A stretch of DNA of 64,000 nt. Origin: Lignipirellula cremea (lineage in GTDB: Bacteria > Planctomycetota > Planctomycetia > Pirellulales > Pirellulaceae). The notes beneath the pieces are model-generated. The model saw nothing but the letters and a program-made list of their open reading frames with translations, did not search any database and had not been told where the DNA came from. The stretch is taken from assembly GCF_007751035.1 (NCBI RefSeq), contig NZ_CP036433.1:5561001-5625000 (forward strand). Reading direction: 5' to 3'. Position 1 is the stretch's first letter. Each line of letters begins with the position of its first letter. A program made the translations under genes and the position numbers. Of this stretch, positions 9,110 to 18,725 are shown piece after piece.

Positions 9110-10423
9110 TCAAGCCAGCTCTAGACCGGTCAGCGTACCGGTGCTGGAACCGAACGAGGACTCCTCCAGCCCGAATCGCTGCATCATCGAGACAAACAGG
9201 TTCGACAGCGGCTGGTTCTGCTCTCGGTTGCCGGCCAGATGCTGCCCATGCCGGAAACCGCCGCCCGCGAGCACAATGGGCAGGTTCCTGGTGCTGTGGG
9301 TGGCGCCGTCGTTCAGGTTGCTGCCGAACAGCACCATGGTGCGGTCGAGCAGGGATTCGCCTGCTTCGTCGGTCGCCTGGAGCTTCCCCAGTAAATCGCG
9401 CAGGGCCTTGAACATTGCCATCTCAAACAGAGTCAGCTGCGCCACCGTATCGGGTCGCTGGTTATGGTGCGACAAACTGTGCCAGTCGCCCGTTACGCCG
9501 GCCAGCTTCAGTGGGGCCGTAATGTACGAAACCTGCAGCGTAACCAGGCGAGTGGAGTCGGTCTGGAACGCCAGATGGACCAGATCGTAAAGCATGTGCA
9601 AACGGCCGATGATATCCGTCGCGTCGGCAATATCTTTGGGCGGCGGGACGTCGACTTGCGGCTTGGGCTTGCGGGCCCACTCCTGATTCATGGCGAGTCG
9701 CTGCTCGAGCGCCCGGACCGAAGAGAAGTATTCGTCCATCTTGCGACGATCGCCGGGCGGCAAAGTTCGCTCTATCTGTTTGGCCTGGATGCGTACGGCG
9801 TCCAGGATGCTCTTCCCTTCCTGCAGCTCGCGTTCCTGGGCCAGCTTTTCCTGGGGAGAGCCCGCCAGGAACAGTTTCGCGAACACCCTCGATGGCTGGA
9901 CCTCGGCCGGATTGCGCACGCCGTTCCTTGTCCAGGAAAGCCGCGCGGTGCGCGGCTGGACGGTCGTTAAATTCAGATAGGGAAACCGCGTGTGGTGTCC
10001 CACCCGCTCGGCCATATACTGGTCCAGCGAAATCGTGTTCCGAAAAGTCGGGGAAGTCGGCTGCGGGGCCGAAGTCAAAAAACAGGCTTCACTGGCATGC
10101 CCGCCGTCACAATCCGGGTGTGACAGGCCGGAGCAGATCGTCATCTGCTGCTGAAAATCTTTCAGCACCGCCAGGTACGGACTGGGCGTGTAGTCGCGGC
10201 CCGACTGCTCAGGCAAAAAGTTCGCCGGGTACAGTCCCAGCGGCGTCATCACCGCCAGCATCCGCCGCGGTTTGGGCGACGCTTCCCCCGCACGGGCCAA
10301 AGGACGCATCGCTTCCAGCGCAGGCAAGGCCAGCGCCACGCCGGCGCTCTTCAGCAAGGTGCGACGACTCAGCAAAGAACGGCGACCTGAGAAAGCAGAG
10401 CGACGATGCTGCGGGCGAGACAT
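9110..10423 (-). CDS. DUF1552 domain-containing Tat-exported protein
   Basis: A 437-residue protein with a twin-arginine leader (SRRTLLKSAGVALALPALEA, about residues 19-38). The DUF1552 body includes the TPLGLYPANFLPE region, GGHASEACFLT, and FGSNLNDGATHSTRNLP near the C-terminus. DUF1552 proteins are abundant in planctomycetes and typically lie directly after a DUF1592/cytochrome-c protein, as here (49-bp gap). They are distantly similar to the alkaline-phosphatase/sulfatase-like DUF1501 group, but the reaction is unknown. Periplasmic or paryphoplasmic location is inferred from the Tat signal. Confidence 0.88.
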   Translation of the reverse strand: MSRPQHRRSAFSGRRSLLSRRTLLKSAGVALALPALEAMRPLARAGEASPKPRRMLAVMTPLGLYPANFLPEQSGRDYTPSPYLAVLKDFQQQMTICSGLSHPDCDGGHASEACFLTSAPQPTSPTFRNTISLDQYMAERVGHHTRFPYLNLTTVQPRTARLSWTRNGVRNPAEVQPSRVFAKLFLAGSPQEKLAQERELQEGKSILDAVRIQAKQIERTLPPGDRRKMDEYFSSVRALEQRLAMNQEWARKPKPQVDVPPPKDIADATDIIGRLHMLYDLVHLAFQTDSTRLVTLQVSYITAPLKLAGVTGDWHSLSHHNQRPDTVAQLTLFEMAMFKALRDLLGKLQATDEAGESLLDRTMVLFGSNLNDGATHSTRNLPIVLAGGGFRHGQHLAGNREQNQPLSNLFVSMMQRFGLEESSFGSSTGTLTGLELA

Positions 10424-10472
10424 AACAAGTCCTGGCGTGTGAAATGAAAGGGGGGAAGAGCGGCAAGTCGAA

Positions 10473-12896
10473 TCACTTGCTGCGAAACGAAGGACTCCTA
10501 ACAACCGCGTGCAGCAGGCTCCGCAATCCATAATGTCCGGAACGGGTCGACTCGACCAGCGCATCCACAGCGGCCCGTTCCCCCGGCTGCACGGCGGAGC
10601 CGGTGGCGCTGACGAGCAGTTTTTCGGCGACCCCGCGGGCGATGGCGAGTTCGTCCTGCAGGAACAAACGCTTCAGCTCCGTGACATTCTGGAACGGCTG
10701 GTCGTTGTAAACGTACGCCGGATCGACGGGCGGCCCTGGCTGGTGACGGTAACCATTCTTGCCGGGAATGCGGTAAATTTCGCGAAAGGCGCCCGTCACA
10801 TCGAAGCTCTCCAGCGCAAAGCCGGGCGGGTCGATCCGGGCATGGCACGCGGCGCAGCTGGCGTCGGCCCGATGCTTCTCCAACTGTTCGCGAATCGTCA
10901 CGGCGCCGCGGGTGTCGGGCACAATGGCGGGAACTTCTTTCGGCGGCGGCGGGATCGTTTGCCCCAGGAGCTTCTGCATCACCCAGACCCCGCGCGTCAC
11001 GGGCGAGGTGGTGCTGCCGTTTGCGGTAACCTTCAGAATGCTGGCCTGCGTGAGGATGCCCCCGCGAGGGCTGTCGGCCGGCAGCCGCACTTTGCGAATC
11101 TCTAGCCCATGCACATCGGGGATGCCGTAATGCAGGGCCAGCCGCTCATTCAGCATGGCAAAATCGGAATCGATAACGTTCATCACCGTCAGATCGTGTT
11201 GCAGCATTTCTTCAAAAAAACGTTCCGTCTCCTTCACCATCGAAATCTGCAGGAGTTCGTCAAACTCGGGGTACACCTGGCTGTCGGGCGTGGTCGCCGC
11301 TATTTGACGCAGGTCCAGCCATTGGCCGACAAAGTTTTCGGTAAAGCGTTCCGCCTTGGGATCAGCCAGCATCCGTTCGACCTGCTGGTGCAAGGCCTGC
11401 GTGCTGCTGAGCTTCCCCTGGGCGGCCAGCGCGTACAGCTCGTCGTCGGGCAGGGAACTCCACAGAAAGTAGCTGAGCCGCGTGGCCAGGGCGTAATCGT
11501 CAAGCGGTCCTGGCTTCTCCTTGCGAAAAAGAAAATCCGAGGAGCAGAACAAACCCGTCAGCCCAACGCGCAACGCCTGCTCAAAGGTGTTCCCTTGTTC
11601 CAGCTGGTCCCGCATCAGGTTCACAAACGGTTCCAGTTCCGCATCGGCGACCGGACGGCGGAATGCCTTTGGCGCCAAACGTCCCAGGATGGCCTCCGCG
11701 TCGGCCAGCGTCCCTGTCGCGGGATCGACCGAGCCGAACAATCGCGTCCGGCTGACGGGCGGCCAGACTTCGGCCAGCGGTCCTTCGACATCAACCCACT
11801 GTACGGCAATGCCCGCTTCGGGGTTATTGTCATAGCCGACGCCGTTGGGGATATGATGCCGGGCGCCGCCGAACGTATAGGGACTGAAATTGAAAATGTC
11901 CTGATGTTCCACATCAGCTTCCAACTGGATCAGGTGCGCCTTGCCAGGCATGGCGTTGTAGTAGCCCGCGATCCGCCAGTTGTCTTTTTGTCCCGTGTAG
12001 AAACTGAACGGCAACGGCGCCTTTGACTGCCAGGCATACACGGACAAAGTAAACCGATAGCGGCCCGCCGACGGAGCATGGAACGCGTACTGCGCGCCGA
12101 GCCCCGGTTTGACGTTGCGAAAAACCAGGGCGTCGTCGGTCAGCGCGTAATAACTCACCAGTGGCTGGCCCTCGCGATACCTGTCGCCAAAGGTGAATCG
12201 CCTGGTAGTCGGAACGGGGCGGGGACGTTCGGCAATCGCTGCGTCGATCGCGGTCCGCGCCGCCTCCAGGTACTTTTCCATCAACACGGGCGAGAAGCCC
12301 AGGGCGTCGGCCACGTTGTCGAAACCGTGCATCTGGTCATCTTCCGGCAACAGCATGGCCAGCGGCGCCTCGATGCCGAGCAGATCGTGCAGCGTATTTT
12401 CATACTCGATCCGGTTCAGACGGCGGTAAACGGTGCGTCCCTCGGTGCGTCGCCGGAGATCGTTCGTCTGCTGCAGTTGCGAGGAAATCCAGCGGACGAC
12501 CGGCTCCCTTTGCTGGGCCGACGGACGCATCCGTCCCGGCGGCGGCATTTCATCTGCTTCCAGTCGTCGCAGCATCTCGGACCAGTGCGATTCCGTTTCC
12601 GCATCGCGAAAATCGGCCGACAGCTGATCCACGCGCAGCTCGCCCTGCTGTTTCTGCGCGCCATGGCAAGCGACGCAGTGCTGCTGCAGGAAAGGCTGCA
12701 CCTGTTGCTGATAGAAGCCGGGCGAATCCGCTTCGGCGGCTCCCGCCCAGGAAACAGGCGTCAGACATAAGACGACCAGACAGAACAACCCCACGCAGCT
12801 GCCGGCAAGGCAGCGAGCGAGCGCTCGCTCGCCGGTAAACGGCGACCAGCCTGATCGCGACAAGCAGGCGAGAAGTTCCGCGGGATGTCGTCGCAT
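10473..12896 (-). CDS. DUF1592/DUF1588 protein with planctomycete cytochrome c domain
   Basis: An 807-residue exported multidomain protein. After a long N-region and hydrophobic core (about 30-50) comes a cytochrome-c-like domain with the haem motif CVACH at 74-78. The body follows the DUF1587, DUF1595, DUF1592, DUF1588, DUF1585 order typical of planctomycetes. A second CxxCH (CAACHARIDPPGF) occurs near residue 715 within the DUF1588 region. Such proteins are thought to be secreted redox or carbohydrate-linked enzymes of unknown reaction. The DUF1552 gene follows as a likely partner. The first 28 residues are unusual for a signal n-region and contain a 20-bp palindrome, so the true start may be internal. 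Confidence 0.88.
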   Translation of the reverse strand: MRRHPAELLACLSRSGWSPFTGERALARCLAGSCVGLFCLVVLCLTPVSWAGAAEADSPGFYQQQVQPFLQQHCVACHGAQKQQGELRVDQLSADFRDAETESHWSEMLRRLEADEMPPPGRMRPSAQQREPVVRWISSQLQQTNDLRRRTEGRTVYRRLNRIEYENTLHDLLGIEAPLAMLLPEDDQMHGFDNVADALGFSPVLMEKYLEAARTAIDAAIAERPRPVPTTRRFTFGDRYREGQPLVSYYALTDDALVFRNVKPGLGAQYAFHAPSAGRYRFTLSVYAWQSKAPLPFSFYTGQKDNWRIAGYYNAMPGKAHLIQLEADVEHQDIFNFSPYTFGGARHHIPNGVGYDNNPEAGIAVQWVDVEGPLAEVWPPVSRTRLFGSVDPATGTLADAEAILGRLAPKAFRRPVADAELEPFVNLMRDQLEQGNTFEQALRVGLTGLFCSSDFLFRKEKPGPLDDYALATRLSYFLWSSLPDDELYALAAQGKLSSTQALHQQVERMLADPKAERFTENFVGQWLDLRQIAATTPDSQVYPEFDELLQISMVKETERFFEEMLQHDLTVMNVIDSDFAMLNERLALHYGIPDVHGLEIRKVRLPADSPRGGILTQASILKVTANGSTTSPVTRGVWVMQKLLGQTIPPPPKEVPAIVPDTRGAVTIREQLEKHRADASCAACHARIDPPGFALESFDVTGAFREIYRIPGKNGYRHQPGPPVDPAYVYNDQPFQNVTELKRLFLQDELAIARGVAEKLLVSATGSAVQPGERAAVDALVESTRSGHYGLRSLLHAVVRSPSFRSK
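12813..12832. repeat. 20-bp perfect palindrome
   Basis: GCGAGCGAGC is followed immediately by its reverse complement GCTCGCTCGC, giving a perfect self-complementary 20-mer. It falls inside the predicted N-terminus of the DUF1592 protein, just before the hydrophobic signal core. It could be a regulatory or dispersed intergenic element if translation actually starts downstream. Confidence 0.7.
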
Positions 12897-13197
12897 GGAA
12901 TCAGACTCCGAATCAGCATCAATAAGAGGGCATCAAGTGCGACGGGTGGATCCGCAGGAGAGCAAGACGGCGGGATCGGATGGAGGATGGGACCTTCGAA
13001 CTCAATTGTCCTCGAAGCCTTGGACGGCGGCAATCCGATTTCTCGGAATGGGCGTCCGGTTATTCGCCAAACAGGCAGGATGGGCGGCGCCGGATTGCTC
13101 GCTGCCATTTTTTGACAGAACGCTATTCGCGAGCTAGATAGATGTATCCTTCCCCCTCCTGCCGCCCAGGACGCGAATCCCCTTCGCGAAAATACCG
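12897..13197. other. intergenic, no gene seen
   Basis: About 300 bp between divergent genes. I see no convincing coding sequence, RNA gene or consensus promoter. Confidence 0.5.
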
Positions 13198-13485
13198 ATG
13201 TCCGCCATCGCTCCCGCCCCCCTGCGTCGTCGTCCGGTACGCCCTCAGCCTCACACCGAGGTGGTGTCGCTCACGCTCAGCAATGGGTTGTGTCGCTTTG
13301 CCGAAGTTGTGACCGATTCGCCGGCCAACGTTGCGGTCCTGGTTGGCGAGCGTTTTGGTTTCGCGCGTGGGACCGAGCTGGAGATCAGCCTGCGCAACGG
13401 CAATCACCGCGCTACGATTTCGGACGTAATCCCCTGGGGCAAGGCCTATCGCCTGGAACTGGATCTGCAGCTTCTTTCTCTGTAG
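13198..13485 (+). CDS. small hypothetical protein, PilZ-like strands
   Basis: A 95-residue basic-N-terminal protein made mostly of predicted beta strands (VVSLTLSNG, RFAEVVTDS, LEISLRNGN, ATISDVIPW, YRLELDLQLL). It lacks a signal peptide. The strand spacing is reminiscent of a PilZ-type barrel, but the RxxxR and D/NxSxxG c-di-GMP motifs are not evident, so no function is assigned. A longer frame on the opposite strand (13123-13587) is of lower quality. Confidence 0.45.
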   Translation: MSAIAPAPLRRRPVRPQPHTEVVSLTLSNGLCRFAEVVTDSPANVAVLVGERFGFARGTELEISLRNGNHRATISDVIPWGKAYRLELDLQLLSL

Positions 13486-13873
13486 CCAATTTCGCTCCAG
13501 CCCGTCGCGCGGCCTCGGGATTGGCCGCGTTTCAAGATAACAGCATGCTTTCGGCACTGTCGTTGCACGACGACTTTTGCGCCGCAAAGTCTGCGTAACT
13601 TGAACATTTTTCGCTTCAGAACCGGAAAATGTTACAAAAAAACGCGGTGCTTTGCTGGCGCCAGCCCGCTAGCGTCGGGCCGCTTCATCAGTCGCAACGC
13701 TATACCCAGAAGTCACTTAGCGGTCGCATTCCCTTGCGCAAAAATAAAATTACGGGAAAGATCTACTTTGGCGCATGAATCGCTATACTCAAGGTAGAGA
13801 AGCGATCTTAATCCTTCATGAAGAAGGTGGTCGCTTGCTCCTTATCCGACGAATGGAATATCGGAGACCGCCC
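13486..13873. other. intergenic, degenerate hairpins only
   Basis: No gene is supported in this 388-bp gap. Around 13661-13680 a GCCCG...CGGGC hairpin contains the CGCTAGCG core, loosely like the GGGCGCTAGCCC hairpin at 55553-55564. Confidence 0.4.
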
Positions 13874-14164
13874 ATGATTCTGGCGTGCAGCGATTCGCTC
13901 TTTTTAACGCTTTTGGTAGTGACGCAGATTTTTGGCCTGGCAAGCGTAATCTGCGCTCGACTGTGCGAAGGGTCGCGTTTCCAAAGTTTGTTCTATTCGA
14001 TGTTCTTCATCGCCTACATCCTGGTGGGCGCTGGTGCGATGAGCTCGGTCTCTCGCGGCGAGAACGGCTGGCTGTGCTGCGTCGTGACGCTCACCATCAT
14101 GTCGGTAGGCGCCGTGCTCGATTCGACCCGGGCGCCGCTCGAAAAATCGTTCCGCCACTTTTAA
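13874..14164 (+). CDS. small membrane protein
   Basis: A 96-residue protein with three hydrophobic segments (about residues 8-28, 37-55 and 66-82) and short polar ends. GGAG (13863-13866) sits 7 nt before the ATG, which favours this start over in-frame ATGs at 13775 and 13853. No family is recognised. It converges on the SMP-30 gene with a 24-bp gap. Confidence 0.6.
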   Translation: MILACSDSLFLTLLVVTQIFGLASVICARLCEGSRFQSLFYSMFFIAYILVGAGAMSSVSRGENGWLCCVVTLTIMSVGAVLDSTRAPLEKSFRHF

Positions 14165-14170
14165 GGTTTT

Positions 14171-14184
14171 CCCCATTCCTGGGG
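14171..14184. terminator. short hairpin between convergent genes
   Basis: CCCCA and TGGGG form a 5-bp stem with a 4-nt loop. A T-rich tract precedes it and ATTTTT follows 6 nt later. It is a weak candidate terminator for the small membrane-protein gene. Confidence 0.35.
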
Positions 14185-14188
14185 ACAA

Positions 14189-15121
14189 CTATTTTTGAGC
14201 TGCTGGCGGAAAGTACAGCACTCCCTGCGTTCTGGTTTTGCGACGGAAGATCGTATCTCCGCAAGCCACGTACAGCCAGGAGAGCTTCGGCCCCGCAAAA
14301 GCCACACTGACCAGCGGTTGATCCTGGGGCTTGCGGATGACTCCGCCCATGCGGCCCGTGGGGTCAAACATCTGCAGACCAACGGCTGAGGTCGTATAGT
14401 AGCGACCGGCAGCATCAGTGATCATGCCATCGCCGCGACTCGGCGCGTCGGCTCCCGGCGTACGGAGCGTCATGTACGGCGCTTTATAAGCCAGGCTGCC
14501 GTCGGCATTGATTCGCCAGGCCCAGACATGCTTGCCGCCGTAGTCGGAGACGGCCAGCGTTCCCTGGTCAGGCGACAGGGCGATTCCGTTTGGCTTGCCA
14601 ACTCCCGTATCGACCGCTTCCGGCTTTCCTCCTGGCGCGATCCGCGTGACCTGCTGCTTGCCCGTTTCCGTGAAGTAGATGTCGCCCTGTCGAGTTACCA
14701 CCAGGTCGTTCGGCTTGACGCCTTCGGCCACCACGTGCAACTCGCCCTGCTTGTCAAAAGCGACGATGCGCCCCCACTGGCCCACCTGGCACGCATACAA
14801 CCGACCATCAGGACCAAACTGCAGCCCGCTGATACTGGGCGCGTTTTTGGCGTAAACCGAAAGCTCTCCCTCAGGCGAGAGTTGGTTAATGGTGGTTCCC
14901 TGTTTCACATCGGTGAAGTACAGGTTCCCGTCTTCGTCGGCAGTCAGACCGTCGGTAAACAAATGCCCCGTCGAGACCGCCTCCCAGTCTTCGCCGTCGA
15001 TCAGCACTTGCGACAGCGGCATATCCTGGGCCTGGATCAACGCGACAGGCCTCAATGGGATTATTCCCGAGGCAAGGGCGATAATGCCGGTCGACAGCAG
15101 CATACGACAGAGGTTACTCAT
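14189..15121 (-). CDS. SMP-30/gluconolactonase-like beta-propeller, secreted
   Basis: A 310-residue protein with a signal peptide (hydrophobic 7-31) followed by propeller blades showing the SMP-30/gluconolactonase pattern: [63 protein letters not shown] and [15 protein letters not shown]. These correspond to the metal-binding Asn/Asp positions of the family, so lactone hydrolysis on sugar lactones is plausible. Its start overlaps the stop of the upstream esterase by 8 nt, so the two are surely co-transcribed. Confidence 0.85.
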   Translation of the reverse strand: MSNLCRMLLSTGIIALASGIIPLRPVALIQAQDMPLSQVLIDGEDWEAVSTGHLFTDGLTADEDGNLYFTDVKQGTTINQLSPEGELSVYAKNAPSISGLQFGPDGRLYACQVGQWGRIVAFDKQGELHVVAEGVKPNDLVVTRQGDIYFTETGKQQVTRIAPGGKPEAVDTGVGKPNGIALSPDQGTLAVSDYGGKHVWAWRINADGSLAYKAPYMTLRTPGADAPSRGDGMITDAAGRYYTTSAVGLQMFDPTGRMGGVIRKPQDQPLVSVAFAGPKLSWLYVACGDTIFRRKTRTQGVLYFPPAAQK

Positions 15122-16028
15122 TTGACTCGCCTTCCTTTAGGGATGCCTGTTTGACGCCTGGGTAATCGCGCCATAGCCAGCGCATCATCTCGGGCAGAAT
15201 CGCGCCGCCGTGTCGACCGTTGTGGCCTCCGTCGCCAAGGACAAACTGGTAGTCATAGCCAGCAAATTTGAGCGACGCCGCCATCTGCTGGTTGGCCAGC
15301 GGCCAGTTACCGTGCAGGTTGTCCAGGTCGCCTGCGCCGTCCTGCAGATAAACGCGAATCGGCTTCTTCTCTGTTTTGCGAATCTGCGCGTGGTAATCAT
15401 GGCCGCCGCGGATATTTGTAAAACTACCGACGTAGCTAATCACCTTGCGGAACTGATCCGGTCGTTCCCAGGCAACCGTCCAGGCGCAAATGCCGCCCGA
15501 GCTGATCCCGCACAAAGCCCGGCCTTCCGGCTTGTCGGTCAGGTTGTATTTCTCGCCGACGTAGGGCAAGATTTCTTCCAGCAGGAAGCGGGCATAGCGG
15601 TCGCCCAGTTCGTCGTATTCAAAGCTGCGGTTGCTGCGGTCCCTGGCGCCTGGCTTGTCGGCGGGAAAGCGGCCCGGATTAAGGAACACGCCAATCGTGA
15701 CCGGCATGGCTCCCTGGTGGATGAGGTTATCCATCACGATCGTGGCCCGGCTATGGCCGGTCGGATTAAGATACCCGGCTCCGTCCTGGAAGATCATCAC
15801 GCAGGCCGGTTTGCTGGCATCGTACTGGGCCGGCACATAAATCCAGCAGTCGCGGGCCGTACCGGGAAAAATTTTGCTGTCGGTCCAGTTAAAGGCAACG
15901 ACCGTTCCCCGCGGCACGCTTTCGTGCAACTGGGAGTCGGGGCCGAGTTGATAATCTTCTGCCAGCACAACGCCGCAAGAAACGCTTAACGCGAAGGCAA
16001 TCGCCCACGCTGAACATTGTTGGATCAT
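15114..16028 (-). CDS. secreted alpha/beta-hydrolase esterase (enterochelin-esterase-like)
   Basis: A 304-residue exported hydrolase of the esterase D/enterochelin esterase type. A signal peptide covers residues 1-24. The nucleophile elbow is GISSGG, with Asp candidates in the QDGAGDLDN region and the catalytic His in [10 protein letters not shown]. Family members cleave feruloyl, acetyl or siderophore esters; pairing with an SMP-30 lactonase suggests a role in breaking down plant or algal ester-linked sugars (inference). The ATG at 16028 is chosen because the hydrophobic signal follows directly; the frame extends to 16142 without family-like sequence. Confidence 0.85.
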   Translation of the reverse strand: MIQQCSAWAIAFALSVSCGVVLAEDYQLGPDSQLHESVPRGTVVAFNWTDSKIFPGTARDCWIYVPAQYDASKPACVMIFQDGAGYLNPTGHSRATIVMDNLIHQGAMPVTIGVFLNPGRFPADKPGARDRSNRSFEYDELGDRYARFLLEEILPYVGEKYNLTDKPEGRALCGISSGGICAWTVAWERPDQFRKVISYVGSFTNIRGGHDYHAQIRKTEKKPIRVYLQDGAGDLDNLHGNWPLANQQMAASLKFAGYDYQFVLGDGGHNGRHGGAILPEMMRWLWRDYPGVKQASLKEGESNE

Positions 16029-16245
16029 TGGCCATCCACCATCAGGAAGAGCAGGGAAAAGCAGGAGCCAAACGCGCAGGCGACGCCGCGCGGCCTGTTT
16101 GTTATGGCCGATTACCCTACCTGCTCCTGCGGCGCGTCGCAAGAAGCGGATGCGCTACGAGCGCCAAGACTCGTGCGGTGCGTGGGATTTGAGTTGCCTG
16201 TCGAATCGTTTGGCGACAAGGAGACCGCGCGAGAATGCGACCGGG

Positions 16246-17121
16246 CTATTGGTCTTCTTTGTCGATACCGCTGATCGCCTGGGCGACGCGTTCGGCCGTC
16301 TCGGGCCGTTTGTTGGGATCAGGCTGCAGGCATTGCATGATGATGCTGGCGATGGCTGGGTTGAGCCGAGGACGCCGCTCCAGAATGCTGGTCGGCGCCT
16401 GGGTGTCGAACGACAGGGCGGCCTTGCCGGTGGCGTCGCCATCGGACCAGGGGTGCTCGTTCACAAACAGGCGATAAAGCGTTACGCCCAGGGCGAAGAT
16501 ATCCACGCGATGGTCGGTCGCACGGCGACGGACAATCTCCGGCGACATATAAAGCGGCGTGCCGGTGCGATTGCCAGGCTGGCGATAAGGCGGCTCGTTC
16601 GGCACGGTCAAGCCAAAGTCGATCAGCTTGGCTGTGTTGTAATCGGCCGACACGATAAAATTGCGAGGGCAAACATCGCGATGGATGAAGCCTGCCTTGT
16701 GTACGGCGCCAACGCCAAGAGCCATCTGCCGCATCAATGACACGCGTTTTCCGTTCAGGCCGGAGTCGCGATTTTGAATCATCTGATTCAGGCCCGAACC
16801 TTCGATGTATTCCATCACGATGTAGCGGACGCCGGAAGTCGCCACCCCGTGCTCGTACGTTTCGACCACCTGGGGATGCTTCAGCAGCATGGCGATGGCC
16901 CCTTCCGAAGGCTTGTTCAACCCCTTGAAGCGAGCTTCAAAATGCTCGGTCTTTTCGGAGTCCAGCACCTTCAGACCGACCGTACGCGAGTTTTCGATAT
17001 CGAAAACCTTGCGAAACTTCGACATGGTGCCGGAGATCGCTTCGCGAGAGAATTCAAAACGGGCCGAGATATCGACCTTGTCGCTTTTGAACAGCGTCTT
17101 CAGCTTCTCCAGAAAACTCAT
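16246..17121 (-). CDS. serine/threonine protein kinase
   Basis: A 291-residue soluble Hanks-type kinase. Motifs in order: VGLKVLD (ATP-anchoring Lys), HRDVCPRN (catalytic loop with Asp), DFG in KLIDFGLTV, GTPLYMSPE (activation segment end) and DIFALGVTLYRL. The glycine-rich P-loop is degenerate (REAISGTMSKFRKV, only one Gly). Most planctomycete kinases have long C-terminal sensor regions and a membrane segment; this one has neither, so it must sense through a partner. It lies downstream of accD on the same strand with a 95-bp gap. Confidence 0.9.
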   Translation of the reverse strand: MSFLEKLKTLFKSDKVDISARFEFSREAISGTMSKFRKVFDIENSRTVGLKVLDSEKTEHFEARFKGLNKPSEGAIAMLLKHPQVVETYEHGVATSGVRYIVMEYIEGSGLNQMIQNRDSGLNGKRVSLMRQMALGVGAVHKAGFIHRDVCPRNFIVSADYNTAKLIDFGLTVPNEPPYRQPGNRTGTPLYMSPEIVRRRATDHRVDIFALGVTLYRLFVNEHPWSDGDATGKAALSFDTQAPTSILERRPRLNPAIASIIMQCLQPDPNKRPETAERVAQAISGIDKEDQ

Positions 17122-17216
17122 GGACGCGCTTCCGTGTAAGGCCCGGATGTTACCGTGTGCGAAACACAAACGGCAAGAAACCAACGGCAAACTTTGACAC
17201 GCGGCGCCCGAAGCTG

Positions 17217-18050
17217 CTACTTCCCGCAGTAGTCGATCGTGCGCGCAATTTCTGATTTCAGTTTAGAACGCGGAACAATGCGGTCGACAAATCCATGCTC
17301 TAACAAAAATTCGCTGGTTTGAAAACCTTTGGGCAGTTCAATCCGAATGGTTGCCTTGATGGTGCGCGGACCCGCAAAACCGATCAGCGCTTTGGGCTCT
17401 GCAAACACCACGTCGCCCAGCGATGCAAAGCTCGCGGCGACGCCGCCCATGGTAGGGTTGGTCAGCACGGAAATGAACAACCCGCCAGCCCGATCATACC
17501 GCGCCAAAGCGGCGGATACTTTCGCCATCTGCATCAAAGACAGAATGCCCTCGTGCATGCGTGCGCCGCCGCCGGATCCGCTCACGATAATCAGCGGCAA
17601 CTGCTGTTCGGTCGCACGCTCCACCAGGCGGGCCAGGCGTTCGCCCACGACCGACCCCATGCTGCCCATGATAAATGCCGAGTCGGTTACGCCAAAGGCG
17701 ACGCGGCGGGCGCGGATCATTCCGCAGCCGGTGATGGCGGCGTCGGACAGGCCCGTTTCGGCCTGGGCTTCAATCAGTTTGTCGGCGTACGACTTGTTGT
17801 TTTTGAAAACGAATCCCAGCGGATCCGTAGGCTCCAGGTCGCCGTCCCATTCTTCGAAGGTGCCTTCATCGAGCACCTGTTCAATCCGCTGCCGGGCGGA
17901 AACATACAAGTGATAGTCGCAGTCGGGGCAGACCCACAGTCGCTTCTCGACCTCTTTACGGAAAATGGCGCTCTGACAACCGGGACAGCGTTGCCAGAGT
18001 CCTTCGGGAATACCGCGTTTCTTCTGCTTCTGGTCGTGACGGGTGTTCAT
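17217..18050 (-). CDS. accD: acetyl-CoA carboxylase carboxyltransferase subunit beta
   Basis: AccD forms, with AccA, the transferase that makes malonyl-CoA, the first committed step of fatty-acid synthesis. The 277-residue protein has the N-terminal zinc ribbon (Cys22, Cys25, Cys41, Cys44) and a crotonase-fold domain with [12 protein letters not shown] and the [13 protein letters not shown] oxyanion region. The ATG at 18050 puts the zinc ribbon at the usual distance. It lies 70 bp after the histidine-phosphatase-like gene and two genes after rpe, so probably in one transcript. accA is not in the window. Confidence 0.95.
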   Translation of the reverse strand: MNTRHDQKQKKRGIPEGLWQRCPGCQSAIFRKEVEKRLWVCPDCDYHLYVSARQRIEQVLDEGTFEEWDGDLEPTDPLGFVFKNNKSYADKLIEAQAETGLSDAAITGCGMIRARRVAFGVTDSAFIMGSMGSVVGERLARLVERATEQQLPLIIVSGSGGGARMHEGILSLMQMAKVSAALARYDRAGGLFISVLTNPTMGGVAASFASLGDVVFAEPKALIGFAGPRTIKATIRIELPKGFQTSEFLLEHGFVDRIVPRSKLKSEIARTIDYCGK

Positions 18051-18120
18051 AGGATTTTCGAGCGGGCTCGTCTGACAGGAAAGAGAGAAAAGCAAAGCAG
18101 GGTCCCGCAGGACCGCGGTG

Positions 18121-18705
18121 CTATCGCCAGCTGAACATCGACTTTTGCGGCAGGACGTCGATGACTTCCCAGCCCCCATTATCGCATTCCGCCTTCCAGA
18201 GATCCCCCATCTCCCGATCGTTCAAGCAGCTTCGCATGAGACTTAATAAAGGCTCCGGCAGCACGACGGCGACAACCCCTTTTTTGTGCTTCCGCTGCAG
18301 CTTGTCAAGAAACCGCCGGACGCGCAGAGTTGCCGACTCCAAAGTCTCCCCCTGGGGGGGGCAGACCGTTTCCGGATGCTCCTGGCACTGCTTGTAGACG
18401 CGAGGCTGATTCATTTTCACCTCGTCGATTCGTTTCCCCTGCCAGAGTCCATGATTGAGATTCAGCAGCTTGTCGCTCTGCCGTACTGGCAGTCGGTGCT
18501 GCTCCGCCAGCGCTTCTGCTGTTTTCATGGCAGACTTGCAGGGGGCCGCATAAATGCAATCCACTGCGAGTTCGCTAAGCTCTCGAGTCGTTTGGGCGAC
18601 CTGCAGAGTCCCTGTATCACTGAGAGGAAGGTCAAGCGTCCCCTTGATTCGACGTTGTTCGTCGAAATCGGTTGCGCCCGGGTGCACCAGCACTATTCGA
18701 AGCAT
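18121..18705 (-). CDS. histidine-phosphatase-fold protein lacking catalytic residues
   Basis: A 194-residue protein that follows the phosphoglycerate-mutase/histidine-phosphatase pattern ([58 protein letters not shown]). The catalytic motif that should read R-H-G is H8-P9-G10, the S-x-L-x-R-A phosphate-pocket segment is A-P-C-K-S-A, and the second catalytic His position falls on Pro150. It is therefore very unlikely to be a phosphatase or mutase. It is sandwiched between rpe (20 bp upstream) and accD (70 bp downstream), pointing to a regulatory or scaffolding role in central metabolism (inference). Confidence 0.8.
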   Translation of the reverse strand: MLRIVLVHPGATDFDEQRRIKGTLDLPLSDTGTLQVAQTTRELSELAVDCIYAAPCKSAMKTAEALAEQHRLPVRQSDKLLNLNHGLWQGKRIDEVKMNQPRVYKQCQEHPETVCPPQGETLESATLRVRRFLDKLQRKHKKGVVAVVLPEPLLSLMRSCLNDREMGDLWKAECDNGGWEVIDVLPQKSMFSWR

Positions 18706-18725
18706 GATTATTTAGACTCCAAAAA

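Noticed and set aside
13123-13587. A minus-strand 154-codon frame
   Set aside because: It overlaps the better plus-strand gene at 13198-13485; its sequence is Arg-rich without pattern, and no start signal precedes it.
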